Assembly: GCA_020536535.1 (NCBI GenBank) | Contig: JAHLWZ010000171.1 | Location: forward strand, 4,584-68,583 | Reading direction: 5' to 3' | Length of the DNA: 64,000 nt | Source of the DNA: Pelomyxa schiedti | Taxonomy: Eukaryota > Evosea > Pelobiontida > Pelomyxidae | Notes under the pieces: model-generated | Databases searched by the model: none | Told to the model about the DNA's origin: nothing | The model's input: only the letters and a program-made list of their open reading frames with translations | Part shown: positions 24,555-37,200 of the stretch, one piece after another | Layout: the number at the start of each line of letters is the position of its first letter | Numbering within the stretch: the stretch's first letter is position 1 | Position numbers and translations under genes: made by a program

Positions 24555-27500
24555 ATGTCGACATGGAAGAGCTGTCGCGCCAATGAAAAGGCCATACGGT
24601 CTATGTTATATGATCAAAGAAAGCGTGCTGAAAGGAGGGCTCTTGTTATGGCGAAACACGTATTCTTTTTTTGTGCCTTTTTTATCTGTTTTCTTACAGT
24701 CGAAGTATACTGACCCAATGCAATCTCTGAGAGTGTATGGTCAAGCTGCAAAGGTTTACTTCGACACCTCTCAGTATAACGTCACCGAGGCACTTGAAAA
24801 TTTGTTTGTTGCACTTTGCTCCCCTTTCTCGTTCTTAAAGTGCAACTGTAGAATGCCGTGGCAGGGTCACACTGACAACTTGATTGACAGGTACTATCGT
24901 TCCCAAAAAAAAAAAAAAGAAAAAAAAAGGAAGGGATCATTGCTCAGATTCTTTCGTTCTCCTTGCAAAGATACGATGGTCGTGCTCTTTTAGATTCCAT
25001 ACCAGAATACAACGAAGCACTTTCACGTAAACCAGCTGAAGATCCTGAATTGACTCAACAACTTAATTATGAGCGATACGGAGTTTTAGTTGAGCACACA
25101 CGAAAAGGAAGTATGACAATCTTCAAGCTCGTTATCACACCTTAACTTCAACAACCAAAGCCGATCCTAAAGTGGTAGTCACAAATGTTGCCGAAGAGCT
25201 CATGGAGTCCATGTCTCTTAACAATGCTCCTCAACCGCCTTCCAAGTACTTTCCCATCCTCTTTCTCTCTCCCTCATTCTTCTCAAGGCAGGCATCCACT
25301 GCGCCCCCTGCTGTGGTGGGTGAGTACTCCTCAGTTGGTTTCAAATACACGGATACAGACACTATCTCCGAGGAAGCTCGGGATGATATACATTCTGAGT
25401 CATTAACTGTGGCAGGAAGCTCGATTGCCTCTTCTACAACCACAACTGTGGCCAGTAACTCTGACACACTAACCCCATTGGAACCTGCACAAGATGAAAG
25501 GCCTTGCTGGGATAAAAGTTCCGCATTCCTTAAAGAAGTGACAGAACTCTCGCCTCGCAGCGAACGCGAGACTAATTCAATTGGTGAGATGTTTGGCATA
25601 CAAGACTATTGCCGGTTAGCACGTCTTGATTTCACCGAGGAAGAGAGAGTACGAGACAGGCTTCGTAGGAAACTAAGTGCAAAGCCAGCAGTAAGAGCTT
25701 TTCCCTTTTTCCTTCTTCTCATAATATTTAGGAAAGGGGGCTAACAAGGAAAGAGCGAAGACGTGAACGTGATAGGATAAGGCAATTAGGTCTGAGGAGA
25801 AATTACAGGTGTGCCCTCTGAGCCCATTTACAACTTATTTATCTCTCAAGAACCGATAGGCGTGGAAGTCCAACCTATGACCCCTATGGCACAGACAGGT
25901 TTCCATTTGACTTTTGTTGTACCCCTTACTTAGTTTAGCAGTCCAAGCAGCTCGGGTTCCAGTGATTCCGAACCCGTTGCTGATGCACCGGAGGGTGAAA
26001 AGGAGTACATCACAGAACTGACAATAAGTACATCAGCAGATCCCAATCGCTATGACGATGGATATATACCAGAGAATGATGAAGATACCTCTAGTCGTGT
26101 CACCAAAATTCACTCCCACAGTCATACAAAAAAGGGTCGTGGGAACACTGCCGTGAAACATGGACATTCCACCACTCCTTCCAACGTTCCTCCTCCAACG
26201 CCAGTTCAATCCAACACTGCTAAGGGTGGATCTAGTACCACTGTCAAGACCACACAACCCACTGTTGTTGATACATCCCGGTCGGTAAAGACCCCTCTTT
26301 TAAATTTACTGTGTTTGGTTTTTGCTTTTTTTATGTACCCAAAAATAATCTATTCTGACAACTTTTCTGGGAGACCCCTTTTGCTCCACCTTTTTTCCGA
26401 CTCACTTTGGCAATAGACCTGAAACACCAGCAGCAGAGGACCCAAAGCCAGCTGCAGCACTTACGGCACAAGAGAAACTGAAACTTAAACTTAGAATGCA
26501 ACTTACAAAAACAAGTGCGTAACAGATCTCATAATGAAACATAACCCTTCAATAGTTCATAAAGACCAAGTTTTGACGGAGAAGAAAAAGCAAGAAAAAG
26601 AACTTGAACGCCGAGGTATGCAGAGTCCACTTTTTGACATCTAAGATTTTCTAGCCCGGGCTGAGGAGTTACGTGCCTTGAAATTGAAATACGAGCACAG
26701 TGCTGCCCAACTCCGTTCCTCATCAAGTAGAAGCCACAGTAGGAGCAGAAAACGGAGCCGTGGAAGAAGCCAGAGCCGGAGTAGAAGTACAAGCAGGAGC
26801 TGGAGCAGGAGCAGGAGTCTGAGTAGGTTAAGCAGCAGTCTTAGTCCTAGAAGGGGGAGAAGTGCCAGCAAGAGCAGGAGGAGTAAGAGCAAAAGTAGGA
26901 GCGCCAGTAAGCCCAAGAGGAGTAGGAGTGGGAGTAGAAGCAGGAGTAGAAGCTTGAAGGGGCGAACTAAGGGAAACGAGAGGAATCACGATACGGAAAG
27001 CAGTCTTGCATCTCCTAATAAGCCGATACCGACCAACAACGAAAACAGGAGCCAAAATAGACACAAAGGGAAAAGTAGAAACAGAAGCAGAAGCGGAAGC
27101 AGAAACAAAAATAGAAGTAGAAGCCACAACAGAAGTAAAAATAGGAGGTTAAGTAGAAGCAGGAGTACAAGCAGGAGCAGAAGTGCAAGTACGAGTAGGC
27201 ACAACAGAAATAGAAGCCGAAGTAGAAGCAAAAGCCGTAGCAGAAGCCGAAGCAGAAGCGGGCGAAGTGGTAGAAGGACGAATACAGAGAGACCTTCACA
27301 TGAAAGCAGAAGCAAATCTAGGAGTAGTAGACACAGGAGTACAAGTGCAAGCAAACACCCAGCACAAGGATCGGCAAGCAAAACTTCAGTGACTACTAGG
27401 AGCAGGACCAGGAGCAAGAGTATCAGTAGTAGAAGCCGAAGCCGAAGCAGAAGTAGAAGTAGAAGCCAAACCAGAAGCCGAAGCCGAAGCAGAACCCGAA

Positions 27501-27854
27501 GGAGTGGGAGCAGGAGCAGGAGCAAGAGCAGAAGTAAACTCAATACAGACAAGGGGATTCCAGGTGAAAGCAGACGGCTGCATGCTGCCACAGGTAAGAC
27601 TGGGGCAGACATAAAACCAAGATCAAAGAGCAGGAGTCGGAGCCAATCAGATAGACCGAGCCCCAAACCAAAGTAGCACTTCTTGCCCTGTGTTTTAACC
27701 TTCCCCCATCGCTTTGGTGTTCTGTGTGTTTGCTCCTAGCCTATGGAGGGATCCCAATTTAACTATCGTATCCTTCACCTACTCACAAACAAATAGGTCA
27801 CCAACCCCTGGCAATACTCCCGTGGAACCAAACCCCAAGAGAAGGCGTTGCTAA
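24555..27854 (+). CDS. CLASRP: CLASRP/SFRS16-type SR-related splicing regulator
   Basis: The first exons (24555-24659, 24700-24803, 24852-24890, 24971-25110) give the conserved SWAP N-terminal block: RRALVMAKH, LRVYGQAAKVYFD, MPWQGHTDNLIDRYDGRALLDSIPEY (continuous in the protein) and NYERYGVLVE. Then follow SSVGFKYTD, a charged region and GSPTYDPYGTD, all conserved in CLASRP. Downstream are AQEKLKLKLRMQL and a long RS domain (26690-27670) of Arg-Ser dipeptides. The true end is an extra exon, 27797-27854. Splicing at 27672/27797 turns the apparent stop into KSPTPGNTPVEPNPKRRRC, adding a basic nuclear-localisation-like end. CLASRP interacts with CLK kinases and modulates splicing. One junction (25110/25128) implies a 17-nt intron or a frameshift. 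Confidence 0.85.
26690..27670 (+). repeat. Degenerate AGxAGN trinucleotide-pair repeat coding the RS domain
   Basis: Nearly one kilobase of imperfect six-base repeats of the form AG(R)AG(N) encodes alternating Arg and Ser. It is a low-complexity region within the CLASRP-type gene and produces long shadow frames on both strands that should not be called as genes. Confidence 0.9.
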
Positions 27855-27983
27855 GCACGATGCACAGTTTTCTTAGGTTTTCCTCATTTGTCTCAATATT
27901 TCACAAGTATAGAAGAAATAGTGGTATTCCTAAAACAGTTTCTTCAAACAACAATTTTGTTCCCAAAGTTTGGTTTCGGCTTT

Positions 27984-28757
27984 TTAGTCGTCTTTCATGA
28001 GCTCACAGAATTCATCGAATGACAACAGTCTGTCTCCATCAACATCTATTTGTTGGGAGAGAAAATGAGAAACAAAACGGAAGTCAACGTGTTGAAATGG
28101 CACATACCAACATCACTAATGATCTGCTTGACCTCCTCAAGAGTCATTCTTTGTCCACCCTCCAAAAGTCCCCTTCTCAATTCCGCGGCACTAATTTCTT
28201 TGTTTTTGGGTTTTTTTTTTAGTTAGTTGAGGATTAGCTTTGTGTGTTTGTTGCGGGAGAACAAGCAAGGGCTTCATACTGCCACTGTGGTTCTTATCGT
28301 ATCCATTGAAAGCTTTCCTGAGTTCCACCTGCGTGTGTGCCATTTTGGAGCAGAATTCAGTGAAGTCGATCATCCCGTCGCCATTGGCATCAGACTTGTG
28401 GGAAATCAGAAGAGGAAAAGGAAAAACGAAACAAAACAAAAAAAAAAGCACAGCCGCACCTCGGCGATGATGGCGCGTACTTCAGCTTCGGTTGGATTTT
28501 GGCCAAGCTTCCTTTTTGGTTGGTGAGGATTGGCAACAGCAGGGAAAACGAAAGAAAAAAAACAAAAAGAGCAGAGTTAAGAGAAGGGAGAAAGTACTTC
28601 ATGGAGGCCATCATTTCGTGGGCGTCGATGCGTCCATCATCTGCAGCCACAACGTAAATGCGAGGAAAAGAAAGGGAACAAGAGTACGGTTAAGGTCAAA
28701 GAGGTTGAATGTTTCCTGGTACTCCCTCCTTCTTTCTGGTGATAATACTGCAGACAT
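27984..28757 (-). CDS. Calmodulin/centrin-like four-EF-hand protein
   Basis: The start is ATG at 28755-28757 (MSAVLSPERRREYQETFNLFDL). The first loop is split by an intron and completed by DDGRIDAHEMMASMK. A third exon gives LGQNPTEAEVRAIIAE. A fourth has DANGDGMIDFTEFCSKM and a helix followed by DKNHSG. The fifth gives ISAAELRRGLLEGG, and the last VDVDGDRLLSFDEFCELM with a TAA at 27984-27986. All four calcium loops keep Asp at position 1 and Glu at position 12 or close variants, so all may bind calcium. Length (about 150 residues) and the LGxNPTEAEV linker are those of calmodulin-family sensors. Sequence divergence argues against the main calmodulin. The introns are unusually many for so small a gene. 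Confidence 0.85.
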
Positions 28758-28934
28758 TGTTTGCCCTGTTGCTTGTGTGGTTTTTCTTTTTTTTGTTTGG
28801 GTCTTTTCGTCCGTGGCTTTTGCGAAAAGCAGTGGAAGAGCCAAAAAAAAGAAACCACACAGCGGCCGATCTGCAGCCAGTCTGAGAGATCGGAGAAACA
28901 GCAAATTGCCACTAAAAAAATCTTCGCAGCTGGA

Positions 28935-29820
28935 ATGACGGAGAGCGGATACGCGACTTACGGTGCTACTACATGCGGCCCAGATCTAGACGGTGTTACG
29001 ACAGTACAACCAGATGCGACAGCGACAGATGTTCCTCTAGCTGATTCTTCCGTTGGATCTACGCCGGCAACAGGGTGTGAAAGGCGCAGTGTTGTTCCTG
29101 ATGACTTCAAAGAGGCGTGCGATGTGGTTTTTTCTGCGCTCTCGTATGACGCGGGCACTTTATCTTTCGACGTAGCAATGGCCGCGTGGGTGAGATACGG
29201 TGCACCTCAACGCGTGATGAAGAACACACTTCGCATTGTTGCCGCGAATGCTAACGGCCACCATTTGATGGGAAAGGAGGCTTTTGCTTTGGGGTGCTAC
29301 TTGCTTGCTTCTTGGAAACGGGACAGAATGCATTCCTATTGTTCCGTGCGGGAGTTCATTGGAAGGTACTCCTGGCATCATTGAAACGTTCCCCTCAGCA
29401 GTATCTAGCGGATTTGCGCTGTCTCGTGATTTTGAGAAAATATGTTGCACAAACTACTTGTCATATTTCCGTTTCCTTTGCCTTTTACTTGTCTTCAATG
29501 CCTTGCTCACGGTAACTATTTTACCACGAACAAAGATAATTTACAATATCTTAGATCCTGTCCCAGTATTCTTGGAATCTAGAACCTCTTGCGTTAATAA
29601 CATCTGCCATAAGTTGTTATGTGTTCAATTTCAGCCGGAAGTATACCTTTTTACTAAATACACCGCTCTTTGCAAGTGGGTTAATCCCTTTCTTGTGTGT
29701 ACTTTAATTTTACCAAATGCTTTCTCTTGGCTGACTGACCTCTCCAAAAGGATTGATGCTTTTGACAGGACTCATCGTCGGAGTATTCAGCATTGGGGCG
29801 TTTGTGGGGGTTGGATTTAG
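28935..29820 (+). CDS. EF/EH-like domain protein with C-terminal membrane helices (model incomplete)
   Basis: The first exon starts MTESGYATYG, has a Thr/Ser/Pro-rich leader, then a helical EF/EH-like module (FKEACDVVFSALSYDAGTLS, then MGKEAFALGCYLLASWKRD). An in-phase splice across about 29366-29408 leads to DFEKICCTNYLSYFR followed by a hydrophobic stretch (LCLLLVFNALLT). Another exon at 29635-29765 has a second one (WVNPFLVCTLIL). The frame stops at 29820. I could not find a legal splice from the last exon into the next membrane-protein frame, so the two are listed separately, but they may be one gene. The function is not recognised. Confidence 0.4.
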
Positions 29821-30319
29821 TAATCCTGACACTCCTTTTGCTGATATGTGGTCTCTGTACTTTCCTGTTACTTTGACATACAAGATGGCCTACCTTGTCC
29901 TAAGCTGCACAGTGTTGGTTATCATGATATCCCACTTGAGAAGTTATCACTTGGGCACTGCTATGGTCCTGGTTCCAACGGTAATCACTTTCGGACTAAT
30001 TACCTTTATAACAATTCAAAAGGTTGATAACGAGCTTCCACCCCGACCTTCCAACATCCTGTTGTGCCTGGGTTGTGTTGTATGTGGAATCGGAGCCGCC
30101 ACTATACTGGGTCTCTTTCTATTGGATTTCCCCACACAAGGGGCAATGACCCACAGGCTCTCCACTGTGGTTGTATGGAGCTTGGTAGTTCCCGCAGGAC
30201 TCATGACAATGGCCATCACAATTGAGCTGATTGTTAGAACCAGCACCAGACCCATGCTGAAGGTACTGAGCATTCTTTTAGGTTCCCTCGAGATCCTCTC
30301 ACCATTTTACTGCTATTAA
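29757..30319 (+). CDS. Multi-pass membrane protein, unknown
   Basis: An open frame with ATG at 29757 encodes about 187 residues with six hydrophobic helices: GLIVGVFSIGAFVGVGF, KMAYLVLSCTVLVIMI, AMVLVPTVITFGLITFI, ILLCLGCVVCGIGAATILGL, VVVWSLVVPAGLMTMAI, and a partial sixth at the end. A DMWSLYFPVTL segment between helices recalls TMEM185-like proteins, but this is weak. No signal peptide or enzyme motif is seen. It overlaps the tail of the preceding gene model and may be its C-terminal half. The stop is at 30317-30319. Confidence 0.45.
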
Positions 30320-30421
30320 CAAACTCGCCCTCAATTGCTGCGGAACCCTTTTAAACAAATTAATGAAAAAAACCATATTTTCATAAATCTCTGAAAGTCG
30401 CCGAAAACACAAACACCCGCA

Positions 30422-31110
30422 ATGCAATCAGACGTCGCTGCCCCATCTGCGTCGCCGACGACGACCACGACACCCGAAGTGGCCCCGCAACAACCCCAAG
30501 ATGCTGCCGCCCCACAACCGCAACCAGAAGAGCAGCCGCAACAAACAACAACAACAACAACGGCAACAACAACAGGAGGACCAGGGGGCGAAATGCCCGA
30601 GATGACCCACACTAAGTTCAAGGTCGACACCGCTGCGGCGGAGGCGGCCAAGGCCGAGGGAAACGCGCTGTTCAACAAGGGCGACTACGAGCAGGCCATA
30701 AAGAAATACGACGCGGCTCTGGAGAGCAACCCCAGGGACTGGGCAACTTACAGGTCTTCTTTCAAAAGCATGTCTCATCGCACATCTCCCACCCCGGCAA
30801 AGCAAGCTGTCTCGTGACCACACTCACCTCACGCCAATGCCCCCCCCCCAGTGCAATCCTAATTCTTAAAAATGGAAATAGCAACCGGTCATTGTGCCGC
30901 TTCCGGCAGGGGAATTACCCGCAGGCAGTTGGCGACGCTCTCATGTGTGTCAGGCTCAACAAGAACTGGCCCAAGGGGTACTACCGCCTCGGCACCGCTT
31001 TGGCCGCCGTGGGGAACCCAGTAAAGGCCCTGGATGCCTTCCAGGTGGGGCTCGTGGCTGCTCCTGATAATGCCGAGCTGCGGGAGGCTGCTGAGATGGT
31101 GCCGTTGTAG
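30422..31110 (+). CDS. TPR protein, Sti1/Hop-like single TPR domain
   Basis: Exons 30422-30753 and 30882-31110 join in phase to a 186-residue protein. The first 60 residues are Pro/Gln/Thr-rich and disordered. Then come three TPR hairpins: AKAEGNALFNKGDYEQAIKKY, the splice-completed ATYSNRSLCRFRQGNYPQAV, and GYYRLGTALAAVGNPVKALDAF. The basic and Asn positions that clamp Hsp90/Hsp70 EEVD tails (the KxxGN, N-R and K/R clamp residues) appear present, so a co-chaperone role is likely. The apparent stop after exon 1 lies in a 128-nt intron with a C-rich acceptor tract. Short C-terminus, no further domain. Confidence 0.8.
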
Positions 31111-31257
31111 TACTACTCTCGCTCTCTTGTTGATGTCTTTGGCGCTTGCGCCTTGTGTACACTGCCAGTGTATTTGATGTGTTTTCGGTGTTACGGTGCG
31201 TGTAATATGTGGAAAGGTTGTTGACTAGTCAACATTTTGACCCTGTATCCCCTTCAG

Positions 31258-32652
31258 GCACGACAGGCAATAAAGAAATCTACTATTATAACCTGGCAGC
31301 CAATGCCTGCGGTGGGCCGCACGGGAGAACCACCAACAAGAAGATGTGCTCACAGTGCTTCAGTTATAGGACCTCGCATCTTTTGCTTTGGGGGCTTTGG
31401 AAATGGGGTACTGACCTGGTTTTCCTCCTCCGTTGAATTCATTTGTGGAATAGAAAGTCTTCAATAGCTTCACCGTCATAGACACCGAAACAAACTCCAC
31501 GGAGGAGCTTCACAATCCCAGTTGGAAGATACCCGTTAGGGCCTCACATTCTGCAGTAGTATATGGATCATCTATCATTGTCTTTGGTGGCTATGATGGC
31601 TCCAGTACATTTTACAACGGTTTGCATTTCTGTGTACCTTACACGCACTGATCCGACAATCAGATGTATGGCAATACGAGGTCCTCACCGGCACATGGAC
31701 TGAATGGGCTACAAAAGGAACTAAGCCACATCCCCGGGGCAGCCACACTGCTTGTGTCTTTGGTCACAAAATGTTCATATTTGGCGGAATGGCTGGCCAA
31801 GAAGACGCTTCGACTGTGTGAGTATCCAAAGACAGAAGCTCACTTGCTCTCTTCTCTGCATTCGTTTCCCTAATCCGAACTTGAACAGGTTCTCCGATTT
31901 GCATGTTCTGAACTTGCGGACGCAGAAGTGGTCGCAGCCCACAGTAACCGGCAAATCACCTGATGCCAGGAACTCCCACGCAGCCACAATTGTGGGTAAC
32001 AACATGGTAGTCATTGGCGGCTGCAACACCGCCTCAAAGTACTACAACGACGTCTGTAAGTAGTCCCTACCTCTTCTAGCATTTAGAATTTGGAATTTTG
32101 GCGTACCCAAACTCACCAACACTGAAAAATGCAGGGTTCCTCGACCTTGGAACGTTCAGATGGAACCAAGCAGGCATCTCCAACCCCGAAGCCTTCGAGC
32201 CCCGCATGGGCCTCACAATCGCCTGCCTAGACTTCAAAATCTACGTGTACGGCGGCCTGGTCATCAAAGACAACTCCTACCGCAGTGAGATCTGGGTACT
32301 CGACACCCTCCCTACGCCGATCCCACAATCCGGAGCCGACCCATCGACGTCGTCACCAACAGCCGCGACCCCGACCGCGACCGCGACCGCCGCGGCACCA
32401 ACTCCAATGCCAGCAACAAACATGCCGGCGCAACTCACGTGGGAAGCCACTGTTCCCAGAGGCAGGATACTGGTCCCCAGGGTCGGCCACTCAATGAGCC
32501 TGGTGAGGGGATACAAGTTCGTCGTGCACGGCGGCGACGGCGGCCCAGAGCACGGCATCATGCAAGACCTGCACGTCGCGTTCGTGGATCTCGCCGTGCA
32601 GCACCTGTTGTCCCCCGACTTGGCCGAAGCCACCAAACCGTCTCGAGACTGA
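31258..32652 (+). CDS. Kelch-repeat protein
   Basis: At least five kelch blades are spread over short exons: RRCAHSASVIGPRIFCFGGFG, ASHSAVVYGSSIIVFGGYDG, RGSHTACVFGHKMFIFGGMAG, NSHAATIVGNNMVVIGGCN and MGLTIACLDFKIYVYGGLV, then VGHSMSLVRGYKFVVHGGDGG. Each has the hydrophobic-strand plus GG doublet and a downstream W (TWTEWATKG, KWSQPTV, RWNQAGI). A Thr/Ala/Pro-rich insert interrupts the last blade. Introns fall between blades. The protein should fold as a beta-propeller for protein binding. The start codon is not resolved; a tiny first exon near 31208 is possible. The stop is at 32650-32652. No BTB domain is seen here. Confidence 0.8.
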
Positions 32653-32748
32653 GCCAGCTCCTCTGCTGCTGCGAAACTTCCCGGAACCAACTTGGCCAGA
32701 TCGAAAACCCAACAGGAAAAAAAACTTGCATTTTTTTTGGTTGGTGAA

Positions 32749-34094
32749 ATGGCGGCGCTGCCACTTCGTGGGCGGACTGATTCTGCTGCAGGTTGGTTTA
32801 ATTGTTCCTTGACACGCGTGTGTCTTTGTTTGTTACCCTTTTTTTTTCACGCACGTTTGCAGCGTGCGTGGTGTGTACCTTTGCAGGAACGGGAGTGGAA
32901 GGTCACATTAACGGAAGTGCGGCGGCATCCGCGTTCCGTTTCCCAATGGGGATCGCAATTGACAACGTGAAATTCCAGGGCTCGGTGGTGGTTGCTGACC
33001 AGACAAACGACGCTATTAGGAGAATCACTCACAGTGGGGCGAACACCACGGTTGAGTCGATTTCGCGGGTGCCGCAGCGAGGAATCATAGACGGACCCCT
33101 TGATGTGGCTGTGTTCAGCAGGCCGAGGTCTGTTGCTGTGGATAGCAGGGGTGACATCATTGTGGCCGAGCAAAGCAATTGCATTAGAAAGATAGACCTC
33201 ACTGCCGGTATGAGTGCAACATTTTCGTATTCAGTTGTAGTCATTTTTCAACGGTGCAGGTAGAGTGCTGACAATAGCTGGAAAACCCCAGCTTTCTGGA
33301 AAGCTTGACGGGGTAGGTGAAAATGCTCTATTTCATGGACCTTCCAGTGTTTGTGTGGGGCCAGATGATAGTATTTTTGTTGTGGATAGTGGTAACAAGT
33401 CTATCAGAAAAATTGCACCAAACGGTTTGCAACTCCCTAAATTGTGACACTTACTAACAATATTTTTAGGTGCTGTTTCTACTATCATTGGAGATGTTCC
33501 TTTCGGTGACAGATCTGGCCCAATCTCCGCTGTGAATCTTGATTCGCCACAGGCTATTCATGTGAGCGGTGACGACCTCCTCATTTCACAAGCACATACA
33601 ATCAGCCTTGTGCACAATGGTATTCCAAGATCTTTGTTTCACCATCCTGATCACTTTCTCCATAGGAAATGTGAAACTTCTTGTTGATTCTGATACCGGC
33701 CGTGATGCGCCAGGCCCAAGTGGGACAACCAAAGTTGTTGGATCATTTGGAGCCCCAGTATTCGATGCCACTGGCCAGTTTGTGATATTTCCCGATTTGT
33801 TCACACATCAGATTTGTTATGTTTCAGTAGGTTTGTGAATCCTCCCTTTCTTCCCACAATTATGGCCGTGATCCTCTCTCACGCGCATAAGATATCGATT
33901 ACCCGCCAAACTGCCACGTGAAATTACTAGCCGGAAAGTTAAACAAATACGGCAGAGTTGACGGCCCTCCGTCTGAATCAAGGTTCTCTAAGCCTTTTGC
34001 CCTCGCCCGATCTGCAAACACCCTGTACATATCTGACAACTATAACCACTGCATACGTGCCATCAATGACATCAATCACCTACTCAGGCTTTGA
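32749..34094 (+). CDS. NHL-repeat protein
   Basis: The first exon (MAALPLRGRTDSAA) splices in phase over about 80 nt to CVVCTFAGTGVEGH. NHL blades follow: FRFPMGIAID with VVVADQTNDAIRRI, SRPRSVAVDSRGDIIVAEQSNCIRKID, FHGPSSVCVGPDDSIFVVDSGNKSIRKI, LDSPQAIHVSGDDLLIS, and finally FSKPFALARSANTLYISDNYNHCIRAI, ending at TGA 34092-34094. Each blade starts with xxPxGVAVD-like and ends with xNxxIRxI, the NHL hallmark. The predicted six-bladed propeller often binds RNA or protein. It lies 121 bp upstream of a RING-NHL gene on the same strand, which looks like a related copy. Confidence 0.8.
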
Positions 34095-34215
34095 TCCTCC
34101 CTGTACAACAGAATACCCAACAACAAACAACCATACTCTTGTATTACACCCTCGCCACCAAATTGGCCAAATAACAACAAAAAAATCCAAAAAAAATAAA
34201 AAACCAAGAGAAAAA

Positions 34216-37200
34216 ATGAGCCGGACAATGTGGACGTCGTCAGCCTGGCCACCCACCCCAACACAGTCCAGGAAGCAACCACCAGCAGCAGCCACCCCAA
34301 CGCCCACGAGAGAGAGCAGCACCCCCGTTGTCCAACAAGGGGACGTGAGCTCCTCAGCGCCACAGTCCCCGGCGCGGCCCCCCCATACTCCCAGTCTCTC
34401 GGTCAGCACAAGCGCGCCGCATGCCCCGGCGCGGCCCGCCCATACCCCCAGTCTCTCGGCCAGCAGCAGCGTCCCGCAGACCCCCGGGGGCACCGGCAGG
34501 GCCACCGCCGACACGGGACCAGGCGGGGGCAACGAGAGGCGGCCGCCACAGAGGGGATCGCAGGGGCAGGGGGCGCGGGAGGAGGCGAGCTACGGGGTGT
34601 ACCGCGGGGCGGGCTCGGGCGAGGGCGGGCGCGGCGACCCGGGCGCGGCCTCGTGGGGCGGCGCGTCGAGGGTGACGGCGAGCGACGTGGCGTGCAAGGC
34701 CTGCCTGAGGACGTTCTGTAGCCCCGTGTTTTTGGGCTGCGGCGACACTCTGTGCAGAGAATGCGTTCGCGTTCTCGTGGTGAAGAAATTGCTGACAGAG
34801 GGATTCTTTTGGAGCCGCCCTCCAAGCTCCTCCTTATCGAATATTCCCAGTCCTGGTTCTGCTTCGAGTCCTTCTGTGCCCCCTCCGTGCCCCCAAAACC
34901 AAAGTAGATCACCTAGACTGGTGGAGATCAAGGTGTGTTTTTGCTTTGTTTCCAGCCCCACTGAAGATTGTCGTTAACTTGTGAAAAGTGTCCTGCCTGC
35001 TTGAAGCTAGTTCCTGTGCTGACAGATGTGGCAGAGCGTGGGACAAACCCATTAAACCTGCAAGACGACACTACTGCTATGAAGTTTATTACTGGCAATA
35101 AAAGGGTAAGCGGGGGTATCCTATGAGTAAGATTGAAATTTTCTGCAGGTAGAACCTCAGTCATCAGGTACAAGCGGGAAAAAAACCAGTCTCGTGTTTC
35201 TCCTTTACTGATCTTTTTAGTAAAGGGTGAAGCTTTGGCTACAGAAATCAAGTCCAAGATCCTTCCTCTTGTAGCTGCTCTACTCAGCCAAATTGCCTCC
35301 CAAAAAAAGAAACTCAAGCAAACGGTCTTTCTGAAGGATTTGTATTTTGTTCTGAGAGAAGTACCAAATAGAAAGACGACACACTTAACGAGGAAATAAA
35401 ACGCATGACAAAGAAATTTGACGAACACAACCGGAGAATTGAAACCTTTGCTCAAGAACATAGGAGGACCATGGGTAACTCTCTTAACGAATATGTTTTC
35501 CTTCATTTCTTTCTATAGCGGAGAAACTTGATCAAAGAAAAAGGGCACTTCAGGCTTCAATAAACATTCACAAAAGCCTCTTTAGTGCAAGTCCAAAAGA
35601 CCCTGTTCTCCAAGTACAACGGCACTTCAGAATTTTAAATACACTTCGGGTACTTTTATCACGTTTTCCCCAGCTTATTGATAAAAGGGATTCTCTAGTC
35701 CAGAATCCAAATCACACTTCAGGCGCAGCCAACTGGAAATCCGGGATGGTTATGAAATGTATACCCTTAAATAAAAAGAGAATATTCACTCATATTGTAC
35801 TTGCTCTAGGGAGTTCGAACTTCAATCTTTACCCAAATGCCGCTACAGTGGTCCTAACAACTCGCAAATTGCAATCACTCTTAACTGGCAATTGAAGAAG
35901 GAAATACCTTCCAATTTCAATGTCAAGTTGAAATGGATGCGGGACACAGAGGAATTGAGTAACTGGGAAGTAGTAAAGGCTTTATGCATCAAATCACCAG
36001 AAAAAAATGGCTTCACTGCGGAACCTGTTGCAGTACTATGTAAATTTTCGGCAACAACCAATCCGCAGGCAAACAAGATCGACTTACAAATTACTCCGTA
36101 CTGGGAAGAAAGTGATTATAAGGGCAGAACAAAAGTATTTATGGGAGAACTGTGTTTTCAAAAGCTAGTACCGCTACCAGAACGTAAGTAACTGCAGCTA
36201 CTTTTTTTTGGACTTAAGTCACTGAAGGAGCTCCTAGTGTCAGCCTATTTCCACGGAGCCCTTCATTACTTGCTCCTCCTAGTTCTGTAGCTCTTGAGAG
36301 AAACAGTGACACATTATCAGTCATATTTTCCGATCCTGCTAATCACTGTATACGACGAATGAAGCAACAAGGGGGCGGCCTATCAATTCTAGAATTTGTA
36401 GTGGGGAAGCGGACACAGGAAGGATACAAGAACGGGTCAATAGACGAAGCCGAATTCCGACAACCTCATGGTGTTGCTATCGATAGCAGTGGGAACCTAA
36501 TCGTTGCAGATACATACAACAACTGCATAAGAAAGGTTGACTTTGGCACAGGTTAGCTTCAAACCCGAAATTTGAGCCTCTCCAAGATAAATCAAAAAAA
36601 AATATAGGGAGGGTTACCACACTAGCAGGGTCTCCAGATCCTGGATTCACAAACGGGAAACGGCTTCAAGCACATTTCAAGGCGCCTTCCGGAGTTGCTT
36701 TCGATTCAAAGGGCGATCTTCTTGTTGCTGACCGCGGAAACAATGCCATAAGAAAAATTGACCTCCGCAGTACTGCTTGTATGCGGTTAATTCTCGTCGT
36801 ATAATCGTGCTCTTCGCAGGAGATATTGTATCGACCTTCATTGGACCAGAGGGCTCTTTTGCAGTTGTTGATAAACTAGTGGATCCCAGTTCAATCTGCG
36901 TAACCCCAGATAATGACATCGCCTTTGTCACCCATTCGAATAAATTAAGCATGGTCACTCAAGGTGTGGTTTTCTTCAAGCAAAGCTCAATTAGCATAAC
37001 AAAAAAACCCTAATCTAATGTAGGTGGGATCAAAACCCTGTACAGTTCCAAAGCCAAATGGGGACGAATTTCCGCCGTGGTACTCGACGCCTCCGCGCAG
37101 AACATCATCTTATGCGAAAAGAACCGCATTCTGTCGTGCGAAGTAGAACCCCTGACGACTAAGGGAGGAGGATCGGCCGTTGAGATTCACGTTCTTGCCG

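Noticed and set aside
26641-27666. Long Leu-rich and Phe/Tyr-rich minus-strand frames
   Set aside because: They are antisense shadows of the Arg-Ser repeat coding the RS domain of the CLASRP-type gene.
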